Positions 30,173 through 40,842 are shown, counted from the stretch's first letter. The stretch: DNA of 64,000 nucleotides from Chionoecetes opilio (GCA_016584305.1 JACEEZ010007185.1:33286-97285), one strand, 5' to 3'. The notes: generated by a model not told the origin, from the letters alone. Numbers and translations are program-made.

Positions 30173-33001
30173 CATGTCTCCCTGCTGCTGCCTGCTGACC
30201 CACCCGCCATGCCCTGCTGCTGTCTGCTAAGCTGACCCACCCACCATGCCCCCCTGCTGCTGCCTGCTGACCCACCCGCCATGCCCCCCTGCTGCTGCCT
30301 GCTGACCCACCCGCCATGCCCCCCTGCTGCTGCCTGCTGACCCACCCGCCATGCCCCCCTGCTGCTGCCTGCTGACCCACCCGCCATGCCTTCCTGCTGC
30401 TGCCTGCTGACCCACCCACCATGCCCCCCTGCTGCTGCCTGCTGACCCACCCGCCATGCCCCCCTGCTGCTGCCTGCTGACCCACCCGCCATGCCTCCCT
30501 GCTGCTGCCTGCTGACCCACCCGCCATGCCTTCCTGCTGCTGCCTGCTGACCCACCCGCCATGCCCCCCTGCTGCTGCCTGCTGACCCACCCGCCATGCC
30601 TTCCTGCTGCTGCCTGCTGACCCACCCGCCATGCCCCCCTGCTGCTGCCTGCTGACCCACCCGCCATGCCCCCCTGCTGCTGCCTGCTGACCCACCCGCC
30701 ATGCCCCCCTGCTGCTGCCTGCTGACCCACCCGCCATGCCTTCCTGCTGCTGCCTGCTGACCCACCCACCATGCCCCCCTGCTGCTGCCTGCTGACCCAC
30801 CCGCCAAGCCCCCCTGCTGCTGCCTGCTGACCCACCCGCCATGCCTCCCTGCTGCTGCCTGCTGACCCACCCGCCATGCCCCCCTGCTGCTGCCTGCTGA
30901 CCCACCCGCCATGCCTCCCTGCTGCTGCCTGCTGACCCACCCGCCATGCCCCCCTGCTGCTGCCTGCTGACCCACCCACCATGCCCCCTGCTGCTGCCTG
31001 CTGACCCACCCGCCATGCCTCCCTGCTGCTGCCTGCTGACCCACCCGCCATGCCTTCCTGCTGCTGCCTGCTGACCCACCCGCCATGCCCCCCTGCTGCT
31101 GCCTGCTGACCCACCCGCCATGCCTCCCCGCTGCTGCCTGCTGACCCACCCGCCATGCCTCCCCGCTGCTGCCTGCTGACCCACCCGCCATGCCTCCCTG
31201 CTGCTGCCTGCTGACCCACCCGCCATGCCTCCCTGCTGCTGCCTGCTGACCCACCCGCCATGCCTTCCTGCTGCTGCCTGCTGACCCACCCGCCATGCCC
31301 CCTGCTGCTGCCTGCTGACCCACCCGCCATACCTCCCTGCTGCTGCCTGCTGACCCACCCGCCATGCCTCCCTGCTGCTGCCTGCTGACCCACCCGCCAT
31401 GCCTTCCTGCTGCTGCCTGCTAACCCACCCGCCATGCCCCCCTGCTGCTGCCTGCTGACCCACCCGCCATGCCTCCCTGCTGCTGCCTGCTGACCCACCC
31501 ACCATGCCTTCCTGCTGCTGCCTGCTGACCCACCCGCCATGCCCCCCTGCTGCTGCCTGCTGACCCACCCGCCATGCCTTCCTGCTGCTGCCTGCTGACC
31601 CACCCGCCATGCCTCCCCGCTGCTGCCTGCTGACTCACCTGCCATGCCTTACTGCTGCTGCCTGCTGACCCACCCGCCATGCTTCCCCGCTGCTGCCTGC
31701 TGACCCACCCGCCATGACCTGCTGCTGCCTGCTGACCCACCGCCATGCCTCCCTGCTGCTGCCTGCTGACCCACCTGCCATGCCTTCCTGCTGCTGCCTG
31801 CTGACCCACCCGCCATGCCCCCCTGCTGCTGCCTGCTGACCCACACGCCATGCCCCCCTGCTGCTGCCTGCTGACCCACCCGCCATGCCCCCCTGCTGCT
31901 GCCTGCTGACCCACCCGCCATGCCCCCCTGCTGCTCCCTGCTGACCCACCCGCCATGCCCCCCTGCTGCTGCCTGCTGACCCACCCGCCATGCTTCCCCG
32001 CTGCTGCCTGCTGACCCACCCGCCATGCCCCCCTGCTGCTGCCTGCTGACCCACCCGCCATGCTTCCCCGCTGCTGCCTGCTGACCCACCTGCCATGCCT
32101 TCCTGCTGCTGCCTGCTGACCCACCCGCCATGCCCCCTGCTGCTGCCTGCTGACCCACCCGCCATGCCCCCCTGCTGCTGCCTGCTGACCCACCCGCCAT
32201 GCCCCCCTGCTGCTGCCTGCTGACCCACCCGCCATGCCCCCCTGCTGCTGCCTGCTGACTCACCCGCCATGCCTCCCCGCTGCTGCCTGCTGACCCACCC
32301 GCCATGCCTCCCTGCTGCTGCCTGCTGACCCACCCGCCATGCTTCCCCGCTGCTGCCTGCTGACCCACCCGCCATGCCCCCCTGCTGCTGCCTGCTGACC
32401 TACCCACCATGCCCCCCTGCTGCTGCCTGCTGATCTGACCCACCCGCCATGCCTCCCTGCTGCTGCCTGCTGACCCACCCGCCATGCCTCCCTGCTGCTG
32501 CCTGCTGATCTGACCCACCCGCCATGCCTCCCTGCTGCTGCCTGCTGACCCACCCGCCATGCCTCCCTGCTGCTGCCTGCTGATCTGACCCACCCGCCAT
32601 GCCTCCCTGCTGCTGCCTGCTGACCCACCCGCCATGCCCCCCTGCTGCTGCCTGCTGACCTACCCGCCATGCCCCCCTGCTGCTGCCTGTTGACCCAACC
32701 GCCATGCCTCCCTGCTGCTGCCTGTTGACCTACCCGCCATGCCTCCCTGCTGCTGCCTGCTGAGCTGACCTACTCGCCATGCCTCCCTGCTGCTGCCTGC
32801 TGACACCCCTTCCATGCCCCCCTGCTGCTGCCTGCTGACCCACCCGCCATGCCCCCCTGCTGCTGCCTGCTGACCCACTCGCCATGCCCCCCTGCTGCTG
32901 CCTGCTGACCCACCCGCCATGTCCCCCTGATGCTGCCTGCTGTCCCACTCGCCATGTCCCCCTGCTGCTGCCTGCTAACCCACCCGCCATGCCCCCCTGC
33001 T
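30173..33001. repeat. 35-bp minisatellite, about 80 units
   Basis: Units of TGCCCCCCTGCTGCTGCCTG followed by CTGACCCACCCGCCA, with point variants. Because 35 is not a multiple of three and no stop occurs in the minus-strand unit, all three minus frames stay open for hundreds of codons. Each encodes the same 35-residue repeat (GGSAGSSREAWRVGQQAAAG plus 15 more). Six-base insertions (TGATCTGACC, TGAGCTGACC) mark units at 32430-32770. No promoter, splice or codon evidence supports a real protein. Confidence 0.95.
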
Positions 33002-34339
33002 CAGGGCCGGATTTAGACCTGTGGAGGCCCCTGGGCAGCCTCTGTGTGGATTGTGGGGCCCCCTTTCATTACAAAATTTGACAAAGTATGGGGTGCCCAG
33101 CGAAGCGAGACTGCGCAGCTGGGGGTTCCGGGTTTTTTTTTTTTTTAATTGTAGCCTTTTTAGGAGCATTTTGAAGCAATAAGCAAAGCAAATTGAGAAA
33201 GTATATTAGCTATAGTATATTGTGATAAAATTGGGGTACTCTATGACCTAATTGGGTAAAGATTTTTTTTAAAGTGGATACAGCTCAATGAAGTATTCAG
33301 ATTGAGAAGTAACACATTGATGTTGTGAGACTATATATTATGAGTCGGGTCACCCCTTCTTAACAGTGTGGAGTATAGGAGTAGCCTAAGCCCCATATTT
33401 TCTGAAATTTGAGCTCGCTGCATAGAAATTTGATTGATATGAAATTTACTGACGGGAGTTACTTGCAAGGTTAATTTATTTTTTGTGAGTTTTTCTTGTA
33501 TATATGAATTATATGAAACTTTGACCTAAACCACTGGCTATTGCCTAGCTACAGTCGATGCCATGCCTACCTAAAAAGAGGCTGTTGACTTCCGATTAAA
33601 GCATCAAGGTAATCAAGCAACAATAGCTAGGCATTTGGATATAAGATAAATGATTAATTTGATTAAAAATTAAGGCCTCTTGATTAAAAGAAATTTATTA
33701 TATACATATACAAAGAAGTATGGTAAATTTCCCCGTCTCGACCCCCGATAATCTAACCTAACCTCTTAGCAATAATCACCCGATAATCTAACCTAACCTA
33801 ATTTTACCTAACCTTCTAACGGGGAGGCTCTGCCCTTCTAGACTCCCCGGTAACCTAACATCATTTCATCTTACCCCAAGTGGGAGGGGGGTTATAATGG
33901 ACGCGAGTTTCACGTTCGCTAGACATTATTACTCACGTTTTCTGTAATTTTTTTTGCTCAGTATACTGTACACTACTGCTCTACTTGCGCTTAATATACA
34001 AAAATTATGTATATATTGAAATTATCCTTTTGTTGTCTATAGCACAGACAGACACACCCTCCTCCATCAAACTCTATTTGGACACTGACCCACGGGGTCA
34101 TGACCTAGGATATTCTGGCGGATCAGGAAATTCACACCTCGACGAGGGTAGCCAATCATAGACAGCCAAAATTAGCCAATGACAGGCGTGCATTTTTTTT
34201 ACTTTAGCCGATCAGTCGCACTATTTTCGGGAGCTTATCAAAGGCTATTAAAAATTTTGAGCGGCCAATCAAAGGCTCTTAATTAAAACAAAGCTCCTAA
34301 ATTTGTATCGGCCCTTAAAAGTCACTTGGCTTTTTGACA
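33002..34339. other. hAT-like single end, then unassigned DNA
   Basis: At 33004 CAGGGCCGGATTTAGACC resembles a common hAT terminus, directly at the end of the minisatellite. I could not find its partner end. The rest to 34339 is AT-rich with short CTAACCTAA words near 33745-33800 and nothing else I can name. Confidence 0.35.
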
Positions 34340-34447
34340 TGGAGTGTGGAGGATGTTCAGTGACAGGTCCGTATCATCAGTGACTCTTGGAAAGCCTATA
34401 GTGGCCTCAGCGACCTAGGATATACACCCAGAGTCGTGAACCACTCT
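34340..34447 (+). pseudogene. Merlin/ISXO2-like transposase relic, first part
   Basis: The frame contains VRIISDSWKAYSGLSDLGYT and PRVVNHS. This matches the 'IISDxWxAY ... HxxVNHS' region of the DDE domain in Merlin (IS1016-like, ISXO2-type) transposases. It stops at a TTAA. The family follows at 34967 with the next conserved block. Confidence 0.6.
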
Positions 34448-34450
34448 TAA

Positions 34451-34962
34451 CCCTTAACAAGCTAAGGGTATGCTTTATACACCTAAGCCCTGGGCGAAGG
34501 GTATGGTCATTTTGATGACCCTTGCAAAAATCGATAAAAAACTACATCAGCGTGTAGGGAATGTTGTAGCGCACCCGGCCATATATATTTGACCCCCCAA
34601 AATATGTCTGGGGGGGTGGGGGGACGGCCCGTAGTTGAAAAATGTGGCGCGAACTGCATCGTATGGCTAGATTGGTGTCGCGCGGCGAGATTTCCCGGGC
34701 GAATATCCGCCCGGTCAGGGGTAGAAGTAGAGGGAGGAGAGGGTGGGTTAGAGCGTAATATTGCGTATATCTCGTATATCTCGCATGCGCTCGCATATGC
34801 TCTCGCATATCTCGAGTTGCCATGTTGTACTACACACACACCAATTTGTAGCCACCTGGGTTAAAGCCCGCAGTTTTGGTATGCCTTTAAAAACCCCGCT
34901 CTTAAGAGGCCACCCGCAGCCCACCAGAGAAACCTCTTAAGAGTCCACTCGCAGCCCATGGG
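34451..34962. mobile_element. piggyBac-like MITE inside the Merlin relic
   Basis: 512 bp flanked by TTAA on both sides (34447-34450, 34963-34966). The element ends are CCCTTAACAAG and GCCCATGGG, giving the CCC...GGG termini of piggyBac-type elements. The interior has no transposase. Its excision would bring the two parts of the Merlin reading frame together. Confidence 0.65.
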
Positions 34963-34966
34963 TTAA

Positions 34967-35085
34967 GAACTTTCTGGATCCAGTGACGCGGGTCCACACC
35001 AACAATATTGAATGGCTCTGGAAAGACATTAAGAGCTGGGTGCTCAGAGCTGGGTCTGCCACAGTCACCAAAACACCAAGTAGGT
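34967..35085 (+). pseudogene. Merlin/ISXO2-like transposase relic, second part
   Basis: The frame reads NFLDPVTRVHTNNIEWLWKD, IKSWVLRAG. The 'FVDPxTGxHTxxIExxW' block is diagnostic of ISXO2-like transposases and lies just after the 'VNHS' block found upstream. The glutamate is the third acidic catalytic-region residue of the family. It then runs into TTAGG-like repeats. Confidence 0.65.
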
Positions 35086-35094
35086 AAGAGTGTT

Positions 35095-35275
35095 AAGGTT
35101 AGTAGGTTAGGTTAGGTATACTTTGTGGTTAAGGTTAGGTTACATTTTAATTTAAACTAATAAGGTTAGGTTAGGTATACTTTGTGGTTAAGGTTAGGTT
35201 AGGTTTCAATAAAACCTATAAGGTTAGGTTAGGTTTCATTAAAACTAAAAGTTTAGGTTAGGTTTCATGAAAGCC
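35095..35275. repeat. Interstitial TTAGG-like repeat with 60-bp super-unit
   Basis: AAGGTTAGGTTAGGTATACT and TTGTGGTTAAGGTTAGGTTA recur, forming higher-order units of about 60 bp. Related runs are at 36172-36220 and, in complement, at 33745-33800 and 62810-62910. Confidence 0.75.
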
Positions 35276-35324
35276 TATAAGAACCTGACAAATTTTTCCC
35301 GGCCAAGTTTTAGTGCTTTTTCTG

Positions 35325-35328
<4 letters not shown>

Positions 35329-35394
<66 letters not shown>
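35329..35394. repeat. Poly-T run
   Basis: About 66 consecutive T bases. No retroelement 3' end could be attached to it. Length is likely approximate. Confidence 0.9.
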
Positions 35395-35398
<4 letters not shown>

Positions 35399-35504
35399 TA
35401 TGGTTTTGCGCAAAATAAAACTATCTCCATTAAAAAAGCACCTATTTTAGGCCAGGAAAAACTAGTCGGTGTCTCGGAAAAAGACCGTGAAACTCGTCCA
35501 TTAT

Positions 35505-35770
35505 TACCAACTGCAGTTTAATACAATAGGTACTCTTATCTTGTGACCTACAGTTGACCTAACTGGTGGGGAGGGTCTGTGCCCTCCCAGACCCTCCTAG
35601 TTCACTAACCTAACCTGGACATTGGTTCATCGGCACTAACCTTACCACACTGGAGGGGTTCCGCCCCCCCAGACTCAACTTATATTATTTTTCATTTCTG
35701 ACGGGTGATGTAGGGATTAAAAATACTGCTGACGGTTAGATCTACAAGTTGACGGTTATAACGACGTGCC
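35505..35770 (+). repeat. Dispersed repeat D1, copy 2
   Basis: Direct-orientation partner of 27275-27530 with the same order of blocks. The 70 bases after it (35795-35865, GTAACCATTATCC...) match, in inverse orientation, sequence just before the 35-bp minisatellite (30085-30160). Confidence 0.65.
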
Positions 35771-36171
35771 TTGTAATGCATTGAACTGCAGTAGAACCCT
35801 TCCGTCCGAAACACTGTAACCATTATCCAGGCTCACCTTCACAAGGTTGTGAAGAACTAGGTATTATTTTGCTCTAGGATCAGAATTCCCTACACAATTG
35901 GGGGAATATCTTAAGAACAAGGGCTCCACGCTAAGCTGACCCAAATGTTGGCTCTACGTATTATACCTACTGTCCTTAACACATCTGTTTAGATTTTAAT
36001 GAGTGCCGATCCTTACTTTGCCTACATGGTCGATATTAAATTTCAGGTTCCTGAGAAAAACTAAGTCCAGCGAGATGCGCAATGGACGACGAGTTTGAGA
36101 AAGTAGTGCGTATCTAAGTAGTACGTATAACCTAGGGGGGATCGAGGCGGGGCAGAGCTCCCCCGTTAGGT

Positions 36172-36220
36172 TAGAGTAGGTTAGGTTAGGTAAGGGCAGG
36201 TTAGGTTAGGTTAGGTTAGT
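36172..36220. repeat. Short TTAGG run
   Basis: GGTTAGGTTAGGTTAGG-type sequence of about 49 bp, interspersed and not terminal. Confidence 0.7.
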
Positions 36221-36279
36221 GCACAGCACGAGGGGCTCGAGGAGGGGTGCTAGGTTAGGTCTGTAGAGTTTTGTCATCT

Positions 36280-36755
36280 TTAGAATAAAGGCTCAACCTC
36301 CTATCTTCTTATAGCCAACAAGCTTGGGGACATGGTGGAAACAGGAGTTTTTGGGTGGGGGAGCAGACACATAAAGGAAATATGGGCCCCCACAAAAAAA
36401 TCCCTAAACTAGGGAAATTTCCATAGTTCATAGACATTATCGGGAAATATTTCCCTTCTATGTGTGCTCCCCCGCCCAAAAACAGCACACATAAGGGAAA
36501 TATGGGCCCCCACAAAAATCCCAAAACTAGGGAAATGTTCCTAGTTCATAGACTATCGGGGTCATATTTCCCCGATGAAGCCTATGAACTAGGGAAATCT
36601 CCCTAGTTTAGGGATTTTTTTGTAGTGGGCCATATTTCCCTAATGTGTGTGCTCCCCCACCCAAAACCCCCGGTTTCCCACCATGTCCCCAAGCTTGTTG
36701 GCTCTAAGAAGAAGAAAAAGATAGGGGGTGGAGCCTTTGTTCTTAAGATTTACCA
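36280..36755. repeat. Foldback repeat of about 475 bp
   Basis: The left arm contains AACAAGCTTGGGGACATGGT, and the right arm its complement ACCATGTCCCCAAGCTTGTT. Inverse similarity extends over about 190 bp per arm, to AAAGGCTC.ACC.CCTATC at the outer ends. The centre also holds a direct repeat (GGGAAATATGGGCCCCCACA at about 36379 and 36496). No coding frame. Confidence 0.8.
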
Positions 36756-37204
36756 AAAATTCTTACATATCATTATTAATATCTTTTTTCTCTTAATATA
36801 AACTTAAAGTTCATAAGGAAAACAATATATATATTTTTTCTTCTGATAACTGATTTAAGCAATAAATAAGTTAGGTACGTTTTTCTTAAGTTTATTGACA
36901 ATGCAAAAGAAAAAAATACCAACATAACTGAAATCAAACTATTTGTTCAAGAGACCTCATACGGAGGTTTTCATTCACACACAAAAATCAACCATATCTG
37001 TAAACACAAAAAAAATAAACATAAATAACCAAAATCATAACACATAAACAAAACTAAAACAGATAATAACTAATACAATAACTTAATGGTTTATTGATAA
37101 TGTTGAAAAGGCATAAGATAAATGAAGGCAAAATGTCATATGAACAAATACATGGGTCAAGGAAATGCTATTTTTGAAGCCAATTTAGATAATTAAATTT
37201 GCTT
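36756..37204. other. AT-rich 3' flank of a hAT relic
   Basis: AT-rich with no open frame of interest. From position it may be the 3' untranslated part of the hAT gene whose last exon is at 37205-37387. Confidence 0.35.
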
Positions 37205-37387
37205 CTCTAATGTGAAACCTGTGGTTGTCTTTTGGTACACAGATACTTAAATCGGGGTCGAACTTTAGATAAACACACACGGATTTCATCTTCAATTGAA
37301 AGGAGACTATTTCTGTTTTTGCTCTTGATACTTGTTAAATAAGAAAAAGCTTGCTCACATATGTGAGAGGTTGAAAACTGCAACAAT
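37205..37387 (-). pseudogene. hAT transposase C-terminus (FAM200/ZBED type)
   Basis: The minus strand encodes STSHICEQAFSYLTSIKSKN, RNSLLSIEDEIRVCLSKVRP and RFKYLCTKRQPQVSH before a stop. This is the hATC dimerisation end of the FAM200/ZBED5-type transposases, where 'CEQxFSxLxxIKSKxR' is the hallmark. The upstream part is cut away exactly at the TA preceding the pogo-like end at 37389. Frame intact over 58 codons. Confidence 0.78.
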
Positions 37388-37388
37388 A

Positions 37389-37625
37389 CAGGGAGGTCCC
37401 GTTATACGAGCATTCGATATACGAGAATCCGATGATACGAGATGTGTAAATTAGGGTCTATTTTCAATATACGAGATTGAAAATCCAATGGTACGACATT
37501 CAAACTGGGGTGAGTAAAATTACCAAGTTATTTACTAAAGTAAATTACAAGCTATTTACTAAAATTATAAAATCATTTACTGACTATATGATTTTACCTA
37601 AGGTTGTACGATAACACTGGTCGAC
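37389..37625. mobile_element. pogo-like MITE end, partner not found
   Basis: Begins CAGGGAGGTCCCGTTATACG after TA and matches the inverted right end of the MITE at 28801-29593 for about 150 bp. No matching opposite end is visible downstream, so it is truncated or interrupted. Confidence 0.65.
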
Positions 37626-38077
37626 AAAAAAAAATCGAAGATATGGTTCTGGACTAAATGAAGCTGATTATAGGTAAATCGACCCTGTTGAACTCGAATC
37701 TGATGTTCAATTAACTCTTATCACGTCCAGTTTTTGAGAACCAGACGCAATTCATGAAAAAATATGGGTAAAATCAGCAGAAATAGGTTTCACCAATGTT
37801 TTCATTTTATACTCTTAATCTTTTCTTTTCTCAAGCCTATTTAGGGCAGTGCAGTGTTTTTGAGTCTGTGTGGTTTGTGCAGTGAGCAGGGGAGGGTGTG
37901 CGCACTGCATATTGGCGAGGGGTTAGCAGGCTGTGTAGTACATTTTTACCTACTGATCGTACAGCTATTGACATATGTTTAAACATTTTCTTTTTCTTTG
38001 CAGATATGATGTGTTTGATTTAGTGGAGTCCTAATTTTAGTTGGTTTACCGTATATAGTACCTTGTACCGGGCTGTG

Positions 38078-38570
38078 ATGGAGCGCCGTAACTGTGTGAA
38101 TGCATCGGACAGTTTTTGTTACATATGTGGAATTTTTACCCCTGACAGTCTGAAGAAACCTCTTACAAAGAATGTTAAAGCAGCTTATCTGCATTACTTC
38201 AAGTACCGCATAGGTGATCAAGATAAGAAGTGGGCCCCTCACGTAGCATGCAACCCCAGTGTGAACCACTTGAATGAATGGATGCGTGGCAAACGGCCAT
38301 CAGGCATGGCATTCGGTATCCCAATGGTTTGGCGTGAACAAAAGGATCACAGTACTGACTGCTACTTCTGCCTCACTAACATCAAAGGATATTCAGTAAA
38401 AACGTGAGCTAAAATCAGGTATCCTGACGTACCTTCTGCCATCAGGCCTGTGCCACATGGTCCTGATCTCCCAGTTCCACCTCTCCCGGCAACACGCTGT
38501 CATCCGCCTCACCTGTGCCTTCCTGAGGAAGACAGGACAACTACAGTGCCTGTGATAGCATCATAGGACA
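38078..38570 (+). pseudogene. Broken copy of a repeated 'FCYICG' arthropod gene family
   Basis: From ATG 38078: MERRNCVNASDSFCYICGIF, later VGDQDKKWAPHVACN-type sequence (here IGDQDKKWAPHVACNPSV), GMAFGIPMVWREQKDHSTDC and YFCLTNIKGYS. A stop (38407) follows. After a frameshift or substitution the text goes on as KIRYPDVPSAIRPVPHGPDL. Paired cysteines (CYIC and CYFC) suggest a zinc-binding fold. I recall proteins of this kind as multi-copy, uncharacterised entries in many arthropod genomes. Function is unknown. An upstream acceptor-like TTTCTTTTTCTTTGCAG (37988-38004) suggests a 5' intron. Confidence 0.6.
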
Positions 38571-39184
38571 TCACCAGGGCTCATAGTGTTCCCCAAGTGA
38601 TCCTCGCAGCTCTAAAAACTGCAACAAAGTGACGTAAAAGTCTGCGGCAGGGTAGTTAATATTGGCGGTTGCCGGACAGTAAATACTAGAGTAGGATAAA
38701 CGTCCGCCGTCCGGGGGTGGGTAATGGCCTCGGACTGTTGCGATTCCCGGACGTTTCCGGTTCCCGAACCAGTGCTCACCCCTATTAGTCCGGAAAAACG
38801 AGGGTTGTGTGTACTTTGCTTGCTCTCTTTTTTCATATTGACATACAGGTAATATCCATTCATTATCATGTAACTTTTGTTTTCTTTTGTATAACTACAG
38901 TATGTGTATTAACATACAAGGAATAGCTATACGTTACTTCATCATGTGTTGCTTTATCTATGTAGTATGCAGTGTTAAAATATTATATAAAATGGTATCT
39001 TTTCATGAATATTTTTTTCCCTCTTCCCTTTGCTGGCGGCACTCAGGCAATGAGAAAAAAAAGTTTGCAGGAAGAAATATCTTACTTTTCTGGGGGTTTT
39101 CATAATACACCTTTTCACTCTCAAATTACTATTAGAACATCGGAACTTCAAAATAAAACAAATGAATTTCAAAATAACAAATAA

Positions 39185-39275
39185 TTTTTTCATTTTAATT
39201 TGAAATTAAATTATTTTAAATTGAAGTTCAGTTATTTTAAATTGAAGTTCAGTTGTTTTAATTTAAACTTCAGTT
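39185..39275. repeat. AT-rich minisatellite, left block
   Basis: Units such as TTTTAAATTGAAGTTCAGTT repeat about four times. The array resumes after LINE-B at 40665-40805. Confidence 0.8.
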
Positions 39276-39308
39276 GTTATAATTATTATTTTTTTTTTAT
39301 TATTTTTT

Positions 39309-40663
39309 TTTACATCACAAGGAACTGGCCAAGGGCACAACAAAAATGGGTAACACAAAGCCCGCTTAGTTGCCAGTCCCTATAAAGAAGACAGTAAGAG
39401 AATAAAATAAAAACAGAGGGGTGAGCCAATTTAGTTCGGGAGGTGTCTTGTTACTCATCTTTTGAAAAGATTTAAGTCATTGGAAAGTGGAAAAATAGAA
39501 ACAGGAAGAGAGTTCCAGAGTTTACCAGTGAAAGGGATGAAAGAGTAAAGATACTGATTAACTCTTGCATTAGGAAGATGGACAGAATAGGGATGAGAAT
39601 GAGTAGAAAGTCTTGTGCAGCGAGGTCGCGGGAGTGGGGGAGGCATGCAGTTAGCAAGTTCAGAAGAGCAGTGAGCATGAAAATAACGGTAGAAGAGAGC
39701 AAGAGAAGCAACATTGCGGCGGTGATTTAAAGATTGAAGACAGTCAGTCAGAGGAGAGGAGTTGATGAGACGAAAAGCTTTTGACTCAACCCTGTTTAGG
39801 AGAGCTGTATGAGTGGATCTTCCCCAAACATGTGAGACATACTCCATACATGGGCAGATAAGGCCCCTGTAGAGAGCAAGCAATTGGGAGGGAGAAAAAA
39901 AAGGACGCAGACGCCACAGGACACCTAACTTCTTAGAAGCTGTTTTAGCAAGAGATGAGATGTGAGATTTCCAGTTCAGATTTTTAGTAAAGGATAGTCC
40001 TTGTTCATTGTAGAAGAAGGAGACAGTTGAGTGTCATTGAAGAAGAGGGGATAGTTATCTGGTAGGTTTTGTCGAGTAGATAGGTGAAGAAATTGGGTTT
40101 TTGAGGCATTGAACAAAACAAGATTTGCTTTTCCCCAATCAGAAATTATAGAAAGATCAGAAGTTAGGCGCTCGGTGGCATCTCTCCGTGAATCACTTAG
40201 TTCCTGTCGAGTTGGACGTCTAATAAACGACGTTGAAAAATGCAGGGTAGAATCATCAGCGTAGGAGTGGATAGGACTGAGTTAGACTTAGAAGATCATT
40301 AATGAATAATAGAAAGAGAGTGGGTGATAGGACAGGACCCTGGGGAACACCACTATTGATAGATTTAGGTGAAGAACAATGTCCGTCTACAGTAGCTGCA
40401 ATAGAACGGTTTGAGAGGAAACTTAAAATGAAGGTACAGAGAGAAGGATAGAAACCGAATGAGGGTAGTTTGGAAATTAAAGATTTGTGCCAGACTCTAT
40501 CAAAAGCTTTTGATATGTCAAGGGCAACAGCAAAAGTTTCACCGAAACCCCTAAAGGAGGATGACCAAGATTCAGTTAGGAAAGCTAAAAGATCGCCAGT
40601 AGATCGCTCATAACGGAAACCGTACTGACGATCAGATAGAAGATTGTGAGCAGATAGATGCTT
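39309..40663 (-). pseudogene. LINE-B copy, 5'-truncated inside RT
   Basis: Minus-strand frames repeat those of 24255-26140: a GDLLAFL segment (about 40600), the RT palm, a YADD region (about 40265), LALYRGLICPCMEYVSHVWG (about 39870) and the C-terminus ending at about 39440. Nucleotide identity with the 24-26 kb copy is high. Small deletions have broken the frame. The 3' tail is T-rich at 39285-39308 on the plus strand. Confidence 0.85.
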
Positions 40664-40664
40664 A

Positions 40665-40805
40665 AGAATTTAAACTTCAGTTGTTTTAATTTAAACTTCA
40701 GTTGTAATTTAAACTTCAGTTTTAATTTAAACTTCAGTTGTTTTAATTTGAGATTCACTTGTTTTAATTTAAACTTCAGTTTTAATTTGAAGTTCAGTCG
40801 TTTTA
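40665..40805. repeat. AT-rich minisatellite, right block
   Basis: About six units of TTTTAATTTAAACTTCAGTT and shorter variants, continuing the block at 39185. Confidence 0.85.
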
Positions 40806-40842
40806 ATTTGAGAATGAAAAGGTGTAGTAAGGCCCGGATAAT

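Larger units (their letters stand above)
39108..40824. mobile_element. TA-flanked MITE with internal minisatellite, split by LINE-B
   Basis: CACCTTTTCACTCTCAAATTA at the left and TAATTTGAGAATGAAAAGGTG at the right are inverted repeats with TA outside. Inside each end lie tandem 20-23 bp units (TTTTAATTTAAACTTCAGTTG). LINE-B interrupts the tandem block. Without it the element is about 360 bp. Confidence 0.75.

Noticed and set aside
30135..32990. Long glycine/serine/glutamine-rich proteins on the minus strand (up to 491 codons)
   Set aside because: They are the three frames of a 35-bp minisatellite. No splice, promoter or codon evidence, and all frames give the same repeat.
33540..33660. Transposase helix-turn-helix (frame with EAVDFRLKHQGNQATIARHL)
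   Set aside because: Suggestive of a helix-turn-helix but only about 30 codons, with a stop soon after and no element ends. Too weak to list.
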